Part shown: positions 27,128 to 34,894 of the stretch, piece by piece
How positions within the stretch are numbered: the stretch's first letter is position 1
Layout of the letters: the number at the start of each line of letters is the position of its first letter
DNA from: Bacillus sp. 2205SS5-2
GTDB taxonomy: Bacteria > Bacillota > Bacilli > Bacillales > Bacillaceae_K
Length of the DNA: 64,000 bases
Reading direction: 5' to 3'
Assembly (NCBI RefSeq): GCF_037024155.1
Contig: NZ_JAYKTS010000019.1
Span: forward strand, 1-64,000
Position numbers and translations under genes: made by a program
Notes under the pieces: model-generated
Told to the model about the DNA's origin: nothing
Databases searched by the model: none
What the model saw: the letters and a program-made list of their open reading frames with translations, nothing else

Positions 27128-27796
27128 TTAATCATAATTTTTTAATTTAATTTGATTTTTTATGATAAAATGCGTCAATAGTAAGATCATCCTTTTCTCC
27201 CATTCTGGTGTTTTTATGTGAAAGGCTAATACATGCGAGGATGGGTCAAAAAGTACTTGCAAAGAAGTTGGCATAAAGTCTTTCATTAAATGTGCAAGAG
27301 CAATTTTTTGTTTTTTAAAAATGATCTGTTCATTTTCCAAACATATATCAATTCTTTTCCCTCCCATTTCATGAGAATGAGAGAGGTTAATTTCTCCATC
27401 AACTAGTTTTCCGTGTAGGAGAAGGTTATTTTCATTGTATAAGAGAAAATGGAGTTCTTTTTGATTTAAAAAAACGGCTTTTGAATGATAGACTCTTTGG
27501 CCATTTGTATTATAAAAATTCACACAGTGGTTTTTCCATTTAATTGCCACTAACTGTTGACCTTTTGCTCGGCATCTGATCCTATTTTTCTTAGACACTC
27601 TAAACGAAGATTCTGCTTGCATTTGATATAGAATTGAAATGAACATGAATGCAGTTGATAGAATCATCGATATACTGTAAATCAAGTCTACCTTTTGACT
27701 GATCAGAAAAAGATAGAATACACTCAAAAACAGCGCAAAGACACTCAATCTAAGATATCTCCCAGCTAACTGATTATATATATCCACGATGGTCAT
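27128..27796 (-). CDS. Membrane-anchored protein of unknown function
   Basis: The 222-residue product has two hydrophobic helices near the N-terminus (about 15-33 and 38-57), then a strand-rich soluble domain (RCRAKGQQLVAIKWKNH, FYNTNGQRVYHSKAVFLNQ, LHGKLVDGEINLSH). A Tubby-like or PH-like barrel is conceivable but not established. AAAAAGGAGC precedes the ATG. It is flanked by the IS element and a dispersed repeat, so it has no operon partner. Confidence 0.7.
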   Translation of the reverse strand: MTIVDIYNQLAGRYLRLSVFALFLSVFYLFLISQKVDLIYSISMILSTAFMFISILYQMQAESSFRVSKKNRIRCRAKGQQLVAIKWKNHCVNFYNTNGQRVYHSKAVFLNQKELHFLLYNENNLLLHGKLVDGEINLSHSHEMGGKRIDICLENEQIIFKKQKIALAHLMKDFMPTSLQVLFDPSSHVLAFHIKTPEWEKRMILLLTHFIIKNQIKLKNYD

Positions 27797-27888
27797 GTTT
27801 TGCTCCTTTTTCAGTCGTTCTAACTGACTTGTATCACCGACTTAGAGTCATTTGCTTCATAAACCTAGGATTTTTCACTTTATCTATT

Positions 27889-28052
27889 AGGCTCATTTCG
27901 CATGCTTTGTGGCTCTAGCATATAAAAACGGATGTGAACACACTTTTCTTTCCTCATCTCGAGTTAAAAATAATACGAAAAAATGCCCGAAATCACTCTT
28001 CATCTCGAAATAGGGACTAATTCGAAAAACCACATTCTTTGCGAAAACAGCC
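27889..28052. repeat. Dispersed palindromic repeat with module C interior
   Basis: The 164-bp copy starts AGGCTCATTTCGCATGC and ends CTTTGCGAAAACAGCC. Its interior (AATGCCCGAAATCACTC, CTCGAAATAGGGAC) corresponds to module C. Flanks ATCTATT (27882-27888) and ATTTATT (28053-28059) match at 6 of 7. Confidence 0.85.
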
Positions 28053-28127
28053 ATTTATTAATAAAGCATATGCAGTAATGAATTGATTTAGTAGAACTTT
28101 TCATACAGAGTTATGCAGACATTTCAA

Positions 28128-28152
28128 AACCTCCACAAACTAATTGTAGAGG
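28128..28152 (-). terminator. Terminator of the patatin pseudogene
   Basis: CCTCxACAA pairs with TTGTxGAGG, with TTTTG on the minus-strand side, immediately past the reconstructed stop of the pseudogene. Confidence 0.65.
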
Positions 28153-28160
28153 TCAGTAGA

Positions 28161-28835
28161 TCAGTTATAGAAGAGTGCGTCAGCATTATCCCGCAATCTC
28201 TGTAAATCTATCAATGCTTCTAATCCATCACGAAATCCTTCTAAAAAAGGCTTTCAAGCTTGGTCGTATCTCTTTCAATTCTCCCTACTTTCAATGGTTG
28301 TTTAGGGCGGATCAAAAGGACATTCCCTTGTTTTACTTGCTCTTCTAAGGAAGCTATGGTTTGATTATACACAAAATACCGACTTTTCGTGGTTTCAATT
28401 AGTTTTGGATATTGTTTGCACTTCTTTTTTAACAGAGGCTCGTTTGATATTCGGCATTTCTTGTTAAGATGACAACTTTTTTTGAAAGCCATCTTGTTGC
28501 GTTTTAAGGATTGGAACAGGATCTGCTATCCCCCCATCTAACAGTTTATAGGGTGCATACTCTACGATTGGTGCTACGACTGGCAGAGAGGCGGATGCAC
28601 GAATAATTTGCAACAAATCATTTTGATAATCACTTCTAGTAAAATACCTCGACTGACCCGTTTGACAATCCGTCGTTCCAATTACAAATTCCGTCTGATT
28701 TGAAAGAAAAGTGTCGTAATCATAAGGAACGAGTTTGTTTGGAATTTCATCAAACACATAGTATACCCCTGCCATTATGGACATCGAAACCATGACTTCT
28801 GTTCTCCTCATCTGTTTCCTGTTGTATTCATCCAC
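28161..28835 (-). pseudogene. Patatin-like phospholipase pseudogene, 5'-truncated and frameshifted
   Basis: The order of fragments matches bacterial patatin-like proteins: YVFDEIPNKLVPYDYDTF, EFVIGTTDCQTGQSRYF, IRASASLPVVAPIVEY and LDGGIADPVPILKTQQDGF. After an A7 run near 28481 the frame shifts to KVVILTRNAEYQTS, shifts again near 28438 to LLKKKCKQYPKLIETTKS through VGRIERDTTKLESLF, and again at a T6 run near 28246 to EGFRDGLEALIDLQRLRDNA, stopping at 28161. The N-terminal GxSxG nucleophile region is missing. It cannot make an active enzyme. Confidence 0.85.
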
Positions 28836-29002
28836 GGATCCTTAATAAAAACGTTACTTTTGGGGTCACAATGCAAAAAAGGACGCACTGCCTAACCAAC
28901 ATTTGTTTGTCCTTTGCAATTTTTAAATCTTTTTTCATATATTAGAATTCTATCCTAGTCAGCAAAAGTGAAAAAAAGAGCTTTCATCTTCTTTGCATCG
29001 AG

Positions 29003-29422
29003 TTATTCCGGATACATCTCTCGTAAAAAGGAAGTAGACTGATGGATTAATTCCTGCAAAACGTCCACTTCAATGTCCGCTACTTTATTAATATACACAC
29101 AAGCTTTTCCTGAGGTATGTTGACCAAATTTGTTTAATAATTCATCTCTTTTCGTATCTCCAGTAGCAAAGTATAGACTGATTTTTGCCTTTCGTGGCGA
29201 GAAGCCAACGAGTGGAGCATCTCCTTCATGTCCTGTTGGGTAACGATAATGATACGACCCGAAACCGATAATACTAGGTCCCCACATTTTCCCTTGATAC
29301 CCGGTAGTTTCCGTGAAAATGTCGAGTAAGCGATAAGCATCTTCTCGCTTTCTGGGGTTATCAACATTTTCAATAAACTCCATAACACTGTTATCCTTTT
29401 CTTTTGTTTTTAGTTCGTACAC
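29003..29422 (-). CDS. DUF1801 family protein
   Basis: The 139-residue product starts at GTG nine bases after AAGGAGG. Family landmarks are RKREDAYRLLDIFTETTGYQ, MWGPSIIGFGSYHYRYPTGHEG, GFSPRKAKISLYFATG and GKACVYINKVADIEVDVLQEL. DUF1801 proteins resemble the iron-chaperone-like YdhG fold; their function is not established. It is monocistronic. A weak hairpin at about 28872-28918 may terminate it. Confidence 0.88.
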   Translation of the reverse strand: MYELKTKEKDNSVMEFIENVDNPRKREDAYRLLDIFTETTGYQGKMWGPSIIGFGSYHYRYPTGHEGDAPLVGFSPRKAKISLYFATGDTKRDELLNKFGQHTSGKACVYINKVADIEVDVLQELIHQSTSFLREMYPE

Positions 29423-29851
29423 AGACAGTAACCTCCTTATGGTTTTTTGAAATGTTTTTTGAAATGTTTATTGAAAAACCGATTAATATCACGTTTATCT
29501 AATGGATTAACAGCAACAATCTTAGCGAAAATAGCCTTTCCTAGAGAATGATACATTTGGTTGTAGTCAAAAAATCTCAATAGGGATAGACTTCGTGGAT
29601 CTGTTTGGATCAAATTTATTTCCTCTAAATAATGATGCCTTTTATTTTTTGAAACTCAATCTTCAAAGTTTAGGAAAAATCCTCACATTAAGAGTGGACA
29701 TGAAAAACTTTAAAACTGCGAGTGATCGTTTTGAAAGATCAACCTCATCTGGTCTGAGGTAGAACATGAAAATTAACCCTTGTTTACATTCAATATCTGT
29801 ACCAACAATCCTTTATTTTACACTTCCAAAGTTCTATTCTGAATTTTTTTC
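29423..29851. other. Intergenic stretch with a short tandem repeat and a repeat end
   Basis: TTTTTTGAAATG occurs twice in tandem at 29444-29468. The words TTAGCGAAAATAGCCTTTCC near 29522-29541 match one end of the dispersed repeat. No gene is seen. Confidence 0.45.
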
Positions 29852-30172
29852 TTACAGAAGACGAAACACGAAAGGGATTTTGTATCGCTCTCCCTCATAG
29901 GCTTTAATTGCTGCCACAACTGGAAATACGACTAAAAATATGCCGAGCACCACCCATAATAATGCTCCAACTAAGACTATCACAAGGATCGAACAAATAA
30001 TCCCATAGACCGTATAAGAAAGGAAAAAATTTATATACTCTCTTCCATGATAGTCAATAAATTCTGAGTCATCTCTTTTCAAAAGCCAAATAACGATCGG
30101 ACCTAAAACCGCGGTAAAAAAACTAATGACATAAATCGCAGACGCCAATAGTCGTTCATCTTGAGAAGGCAT
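29852..30172 (-). CDS. DUF4870 family membrane protein
   Basis: The 106-residue product has three hydrophobic helices with loops typical of DUF4870: IYVISFFTAVLGPIVIWLLK, RDDSEFIDYHGREYINFFLSY, AIKAYEGERYKIPFVFRLL. This family is common in bacilli and its role is unknown. It is divergent from uppP. Confidence 0.88.
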   Translation of the reverse strand: MPSQDERLLASAIYVISFFTAVLGPIVIWLLKRDDSEFIDYHGREYINFFLSYTVYGIICSILVIVLVGALLWVVLGIFLVVFPVVAAIKAYEGERYKIPFVFRLL

Positions 30173-30337
30173 TGAATCTCTCCTTGTTGTTCAAATTCTT
30201 TCTTCTATTCTTTTGTTTTGTTTTCCTTCCTTATTATATGAACATCCTTCAATTTAGTTTCATCGATATTCAAGGAATGAGGGTCGACGTTTTTGAATAT
30301 ATGTGTAGAGATGAGTTGTCCAAAAGGAGGGACAAGA

Positions 30338-31120
30338 TTGCTGACTACTTTTGAAGCTTTTATTTTAGGCTTGATTCAAGGTTTAACCGAATTTTTACCG
30401 ATATCAAGTACTGGACATTTATATCTTGGCCGTCATGCCTTCGGGTTAGATGAAGCGGGTTTATTTTTAGATACGATGTTACATTTGGGTACATTACTTG
30501 CCGTTTTGGTCGTTTTTCATAAGGAATTGCTATATATTTTGACTCATCCGTTTTCCAAATTGAGTGGTCTATTGGTCATAGGAACGATTCCAGCAGTCAT
30601 TGTCGGCATTTCATTTGAAGACTACTTTGATCAAATTAGTCAAACAGGAAGCACGATTGGATGGGAGTTTCTCATCACCGGATTGATTTTATATTTTGCG
30701 GATGATATTAAGAATGGACATAAGACGATTCACTCTCTCCAATACGGAGATGCATTATTTATTGGCATATTTCAAGCAGCGGCCATTTTCCCTGCTCTCT
30801 CTCGATCCGGCCTCACTATCGCAGCTGGATTATTTCGAAAACTTGATAGAGAAACCGCAGCCTATTTTTCATTTTTACTTTCCACTCCAGCAATTCTAGG
30901 AGGTATTGTCTTTCAAGCTAAGGATTTGTTTTCCGGTCATTTCGAAAGCATTAGCCTCCAAGCCTTATTCATTGCCACTGTTTCATCTGCTCTATTCGGC
31001 TATTTTGCTATGGTGTATATGTTGAAAATATTAAAGACCTCATCATTAAAAGTGTTCTCTTATTATGTATGGGCACTTGGGTTCATCGTGCTAGTGGGGC
31101 AGTGGAGTGGCTTATTTTAA
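30338..31120 (+). CDS. uppP: Undecaprenyl-diphosphate phosphatase
   Basis: The 260-residue product is taken from TTG (MLTTFEAFILGLIQGLTEFL) six bases after AAAGGAGGG; the longer frame from an upstream ATG lacks a site. BacA/UppP motifs are clear: GLIQGLTEFLPISSTGHL near the N-terminus and FPALSRSGLTIAAGL at about residues 150-165. It recycles the lipid carrier for cell-wall synthesis in the membrane and gives low bacitracin resistance. A DedA-type gene follows 12 bases later, probably in the same operon. Confidence 0.93.
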   Translation: MLTTFEAFILGLIQGLTEFLPISSTGHLYLGRHAFGLDEAGLFLDTMLHLGTLLAVLVVFHKELLYILTHPFSKLSGLLVIGTIPAVIVGISFEDYFDQISQTGSTIGWEFLITGLILYFADDIKNGHKTIHSLQYGDALFIGIFQAAAIFPALSRSGLTIAAGLFRKLDRETAAYFSFLLSTPAILGGIVFQAKDLFSGHFESISLQALFIATVSSALFGYFAMVYMLKILKTSSLKVFSYYVWALGFIVLVGQWSGLF

Positions 31121-31132
31121 GGAGGCGATTTT

Positions 31133-31720
31133 GTGGAGGAATATATAACAAATATTGTGTTATGGCTAGGTAATTGGAATTATATCGGAATTGCCCTTCT
31201 TTTGATGATTGAAGTAATCCCAAGTGAAATCGTTTTAAGCTACGGAGGATATTTAGTTTCAACCAATCAAATTCACTTTCTCGGCGCACTCGTCGCTGGA
31301 GTAGTCGGTGGTACACTGGCTCAATTATTTTTGTATTATCTTGGCGTTTTAGGTGGACGACCCTTTTTTGAGAAATACGGTAAATGGTTGTTGATCTCTC
31401 AGAAGCATCTTCATGCATCAGAAATATGGTTCGAACGTTACGGGAATGTGGTGGTGTTTTTTGCCCGCTTCATTCCAATTGTCCGGCATGCGATTTCTAT
31501 CCCAGCAGGTGTCAGTCGCATGAATGCACGATCATTTACAGTTTATACGATTGGAGCTATGATTCCATGGACCGTGTTATTCCTATTATTAGGCATGAAA
31601 CTGGGTCAGCACTGGGTAGAAATTGAAACGATCGCAGGACCGTATGTCAAGCCTGTCATCTCCTTTGCTTTATTTTCTCTTCTTCTCTTTTTTCTTTGGA
31701 ACTATCAAAAAAGAAAATAA
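31133..31720 (+). CDS. DedA family membrane protein
   Basis: The 195-residue product starts with GTG after AAGGAGG, 12 bases behind uppP. DedA landmarks are MIEVIPSEIVLSYGGYLVS, GVVGGTLAQLFLYYLG, FFARFIPIVRHAISIPAGVSRM and IGAMIPWTVLFLLLG. DedA proteins are now known to include undecaprenyl phosphate flippases (UptA), so pairing with UppP suggests a two-step lipid-carrier recycling unit; that link is inference from adjacency. Confidence 0.92.
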   Translation: MEEYITNIVLWLGNWNYIGIALLLMIEVIPSEIVLSYGGYLVSTNQIHFLGALVAGVVGGTLAQLFLYYLGVLGGRPFFEKYGKWLLISQKHLHASEIWFERYGNVVVFFARFIPIVRHAISIPAGVSRMNARSFTVYTIGAMIPWTVLFLLLGMKLGQHWVEIETIAGPYVKPVISFALFSLLLFFLWNYQKRK

Positions 31721-31837
31721 TAGCTTCATAGCGATAGTTGCCTAAACCAACTTGTAAATCTTTTCATATACTCCGATACACACAAAGAACTTATAGACAA
31801 AAATTTACGGATTGAATTACTTATAAGAAGCTTTAAC

Positions 31838-31900
31838 AAGGCTTTTTTCGAAGGATTATTGTTTTTCAAAAAAGTCTATATTCTGATTGAAAAAGAAAGG
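31838..31900. repeat. Fragment of the dispersed repeat
   Basis: AAGGCTTTTTTCGAAGGATT and TTGTTTTTCAAAAAAGTCTA match the left end of a copy, lying 29 bases before a complete copy. Confidence 0.5.
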
Positions 31901-31928
31901 TCACGTGGCATCTTATTGTCTTTTATTG

Positions 31929-32090
31929 AGGCTCTTTTCGTATACATTGTGGTATTTCATCTGATTTTTAATTAAATTGCCCATTTCACTGATGATTTCC
32001 GTCAAATATAGACGAAATGATGCCCGAAACAAAACTATATCAACGTTTATAGACTGGTTCGAAATGCCACAAACTTTGCGAAAACAGCCT
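31929..32090. repeat. Dispersed palindromic repeat, type A, best preserved copy
   Basis: This 162-bp copy starts AGGCTCTTTTCGTATACATT and ends ACTTTGCGAAAACAGCC. Interior words are TTTCATCTGATTTTTAATT, TGATGATTTCCGTCAA, ATAGACGAAATGATGCCCG and AAACAAAACTATATCA. It is flanked by a perfect 7-bp direct repeat, TTTATTG at 31922-31928 and 32091-32097. It separates the DedA gene from the amidohydrolase gene. Confidence 0.95.
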
Positions 32091-32193
32091 TTATTGAACG
32101 AAATTACCACTCAATAGGATCATTCTTATGGTTATTGAATTATATAGCGCATTTCATACCAATGAAACTACAAGGAAGGAAGAAGAAAAGACA

Positions 32194-33315
32194 ATGAAAA
32201 TTCTATTAAAAAATGCACTCGTCTACCCCATCACGTCTTCTTCTTTTCAAGGAGACGTGATGGTGATTGACAAATCCATCGCAAAAATGGCTCCTTCGAT
32301 ACCCGCAACTCCTGAAATGAAAGTCTTCGATTGTCAAGGAGCCCATCTTTTCCCTGGCTTTATCGATGCGCATACTCATCTCCGTTTATATGACGAGGGA
32401 ACAGGCTGGGCAGGCAATGATGCAAATGAAACTGTTGATCCGCTTACCCCACAGATTCGTGCTTTCGATGGAGTCTATCCATTGGATCCAGGCTTTCAAG
32501 ATGCATTAAAATATGGCGTCACCACGGTTAATGTCATGCCAGGTAGTTCTAATGTCATCGGAGGGACGACGACTGTTTTAAAAACAACCGGTAAAAACGT
32601 ATCAGATATGATCATTTTATCTACTTCTGGATTAAAAATCGCTCTTGGAGAAAATCCGAAACGAATTCACTCCAATGGAAAAGAAAATTCCATTACCCGG
32701 ATGGGGATTATGGGGATGCTTCGAGAAGCCTTTTCCCGTGCCTTCTACAAGACAAATGAAGAAAATCTTCGGTCATTACCTATCATTCAAGCTTTAAGAC
32801 GCGAAATTCCGGTTCGTATTCATGCACACCGAGCAGATGATATCTTATCAGAACTTCGCTTTTCGCAAGAATTTAATCTTGATTTACGCATCGAGCATTG
32901 TACAGAAGGACATCTCATTGCTGAAGAGTTAGCTAATTTAGATTTAAAAGTGACTGTCGGCCCTACCTTTACAAGGAGATCAAAGGTGGAACTAAAAAAC
33001 AAAAGTTGGAACACTTACTGGAGCCTTATGAAACATGGGGTGGAGGTATCCATCACGACTGACCACCCTTACACCCCGATTCAGTATTTGAATATTTGTG
33101 CAGCCATTGCCGTTCGAGAAGGTTTAGATGAAGACCTCGCCTTAAAAACTATCACCATTTATCCCGCTCGAAACTTGAAAGTCGATGATCGGGTTGGCAG
33201 TATTGAAGAAGGCAAAGACGCTGATATTGTCCTTTGGAATCACCATCCATTTCAATTTATGGCAAAGCCTATCCTTACGATGATTAATGGCGAAGTGGTG
33301 TTTCATAGTTTGTAG
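32194..33315 (+). CDS. Metal-dependent amidohydrolase
   Basis: The 373-residue product starts MKILLKNALVYPITSS; a 395-codon frame begins upstream without a site. Amidohydrolase metal ligands are visible: FPGFIDAHTHL (HxH), VRIHAHRADDI and RIEHCTEGHL (His), and TTDHPYTPIQ (Asp). The C-terminus has the usual PARNLKVDDRVGSIEEGKDADIVLWN. It resembles imidazolonepropionase-like hydrolases; the substrate is unknown. No partner genes are adjacent. Confidence 0.9.
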   Translation: MKILLKNALVYPITSSSFQGDVMVIDKSIAKMAPSIPATPEMKVFDCQGAHLFPGFIDAHTHLRLYDEGTGWAGNDANETVDPLTPQIRAFDGVYPLDPGFQDALKYGVTTVNVMPGSSNVIGGTTTVLKTTGKNVSDMIILSTSGLKIALGENPKRIHSNGKENSITRMGIMGMLREAFSRAFYKTNEENLRSLPIIQALRREIPVRIHAHRADDILSELRFSQEFNLDLRIEHCTEGHLIAEELANLDLKVTVGPTFTRRSKVELKNKSWNTYWSLMKHGVEVSITTDHPYTPIQYLNICAAIAVREGLDEDLALKTITIYPARNLKVDDRVGSIEEGKDADIVLWNHHPFQFMAKPILTMINGEVVFHSL

Positions 33316-33451
33316 AATCCTTGGGAATTATTTCTTATAAAAAAATAAAATTAATAGTAGCAAAAAGAATTTTTTTTTAGTATGATACGAAAATAAACAA
33401 ATAAATATACGAATCAATTCGCATATTGACTTAGTGAAATATTGTGTGCAA

Positions 33452-33520
33452 TTGAGGGAAGGCAAATGGTGCGCCACCGATACAAGTCGGTTCTAGTGGG
33501 TTCGATTCCCACCCCGAAAT
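33452..33520 (+). ncRNA. tRNA-like element in the leader of an acetyltransferase gene
   Basis: The 69 bases fold as a cloverleaf: acceptor TTGAGGG with CCCGAAA (5 of 7 pairs), D-type arm GGC-AAATGGTGC-GCC, anticodon-type arm ACCGA-TACAAG-TCGGT (six-base loop), TCTA linker, and a perfect T arm GTGGG-TTCGATT-CCCAC. There is no CCA and the anticodon loop is one base short, so it is unlikely to be a working tRNA. A decayed tRNA, an attachment-site scar, or a tRNA-mimicking regulator are all possible. Confidence 0.45.
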
Positions 33521-33593
33521 TTTTTATGTTAGCTAATGAAAAATTTCGAGGGTGGTATTCGGATTCTCTATCCGACTGCCCTCTAGTGGAGGG
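33496..33593 (+). promoter_or_regulatory. Putative cis-regulatory leader with competing hairpins
   Basis: CCCACC at the T arm can pair either with upstream GTGGG or with GGGTGG in a long hairpin (33509-33525 with 33538-33555, including CGAAATTTTT / AAAAATTTCG). Next, GAGGG at 33548-33552 can pair with CCCTC at 33579-33583, closing the stem CGGAT/ATCCG. The same CCCTC can instead pair with GAGGG at 33589-33593, which is the ribosome-binding site. The folds exclude one another, as in translational riboswitches. Confidence 0.45.
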
Positions 33594-33599
33594 AAAAAA

Positions 33600-34157
33600 A
33601 TGCTTAAAAAACGTGACTTACACGAATGTCATGACCTTTATGAGCTAATGGCGCACCCGGATGTCTTCCCTTTTGTGCGTCATAAAGCATATTCTTATGA
33701 TGAATTTGTCTTTTTGACAAAGAAAACGATGGAAGCTGAAGAAAGCGGAGAACTGATCTCTAGAACCATTTTGGATGAATGGGGCAATGCCATCGGTACT
33801 ATTAACCTATTTGATATCGAAGAAGCAGCAGGCTTCCTTGGCACTTGGCTTGGAAAACCGTTTCATGGGAAAGGATATAATGTTCCTGCTAAAGACGCAT
33901 TTTTTCAAGAACTTTTTTATGACCTCGGAATGGAAACGATTTTTATGCGTATTCGCAAAGAGAATCCTCGCTCTCGAAAAGCAGCCGAAAAACTTCCTTA
34001 TGTTGTAAAAGCTAATGAAACACGTGCTCATCTGTATCAACAGTTAAATCACGCTGGAGATATTTATGATCTTTACGAAATTCCTAAAGATTTATATACT
34101 CTTCATATTTTACGTCATCCTGAGGAAGACCAAGAAATTCAAGCTCTTGAAGCCTAA
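33600..34157 (+). CDS. GNAT family N-acetyltransferase
   Basis: The 185-residue product starts MLKKRDLHECHDLYELMAHP after GGAGGG. GNAT features include GNAIGTINLFDIEEAAGFLG, TWLGKPFHGKGYNVPAKDAF (acetyl-CoA loop region) and FMRIRKENPRSRKAAEKLPY. It acetylates an unknown amine. The leader contains the tRNA-like and hairpin structures. A remnant of a second GNAT gene follows 28 bases downstream. Confidence 0.9.
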   Translation: MLKKRDLHECHDLYELMAHPDVFPFVRHKAYSYDEFVFLTKKTMEAEESGELISRTILDEWGNAIGTINLFDIEEAAGFLGTWLGKPFHGKGYNVPAKDAFFQELFYDLGMETIFMRIRKENPRSRKAAEKLPYVVKANETRAHLYQQLNHAGDIYDLYEIPKDLYTLHILRHPEEDQEIQALEA

Positions 34158-34184
34158 CAACGCGTCTGACTAGAGGGGCTTCGT

Positions 34185-34322
34185 TTGAAAACTATCCAAA
34201 CTAGAGATTTCAGAACCATTGCTTTACTCAACAAACATTTGCAAGAATTTCACGGAGCGCTTTATCGAGTTTTTCAAAAAAAAATAACAAATGATGATTT
34301 TTGTAATCCTTTTCCAGACTGA
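34185..34322 (+). pseudogene. Truncated N-terminus of a GNAT acetyltransferase
   Basis: A TTG start follows AGAGGGG. The 45-codon frame reads MKTIQTRDFRTIALLNKHLQ, then EFHGALYRVFQKKITNDDF and a stop. The pattern (R-x-x-DF-x-x-IA-x-LNKHxQExHxxLY) is that of GNAT N-termini, but the acetyl-CoA-binding half is absent downstream. It is likely a degraded tandem neighbour of the preceding acetyltransferase. Confidence 0.45.
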
Positions 34323-34695
34323 GGACTAGAGTAGTGCGGGATAGCTTGGATCGAATAACAGCGCTACGACGAAAATCCATTCTGAAGCTCATTCAAGTAT
34401 TTGGATAATTGGATACAAAGCACTTAACAAAAGCCTGCTAACGTGTTCTTAGCAATAAAGATTATCGCAAATGAACAATAGAAACATCTTCTATTAATTC
34501 GCAAACTAACACTTACTGGAAACAGCACGCGAAAAGCTCATAGTATTAATTGAGTCAGTATATACTGAGGAGAAAATACAAAAAATCAAGCTAAACAACA
34601 CCTTATTTCCCACATTTATAGCAAGTGAAATAACAATAAATATTGAATACCAAAGAGGTTGGAGTATTTAAGGATTCCATCACTTTTTTTAATGA
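34323..34695. other. Intergenic stretch, decayed
   Basis: No gene or RNA recognised; the first ~100 bases are less AT-rich and may be the eroded remainder of the GNAT remnant. Confidence 0.35.
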
Positions 34696-34856
34696 AGGCT
34701 CTTTTCGTATACATTTTGCTTTTTCTTCTAATTTTTGACTACTTCCCCCCTTTCACTGTTGATTTCCATTAAAAACAGATGAAATGATTCCCAAAATAAA
34801 TCTAATTCGTAGATAATAAATTGATACTTAAAGCAAGAAACTTTGCGAAAACAGCC
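34696..34856. repeat. Dispersed palindromic repeat, type A
   Basis: The 161-bp copy starts AGGCTCTTTTCGTATACATT and ends ACTTTGCGAAAACAGCC, with TTTCACTGTTGATTTCC and AGATGAAATGATTCCCAAAA inside. The flanks match at only 4 of 7 bases. It abuts the terminator of the carotenoid operon. Confidence 0.9.
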
Positions 34857-34861
34857 TCAAC

Positions 34862-34892
34862 AAAAAAGAGCTACAGAGAGTAGCTCTTTTTT
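34862..34892 (-). terminator. Terminator of the carotenoid operon
   Basis: AAAAAAGAGCTA pairs with TAGCTCTTTTTT around a seven-base loop, directly after the last gene of the operon. Confidence 0.92.
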
Positions 34893-34894
34893 GT

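Noticed and set aside
31913-32110. 65-codon minus-strand frame
   Set aside because: Entirely within the best-preserved dispersed repeat.
33541-33583. T-box antiterminator-like words (GGGTGG) in the acetyltransferase leader
   Set aside because: The canonical T-box stem I specifier loop and full antiterminator sequence are absent, and the gene is not amino-acid related.
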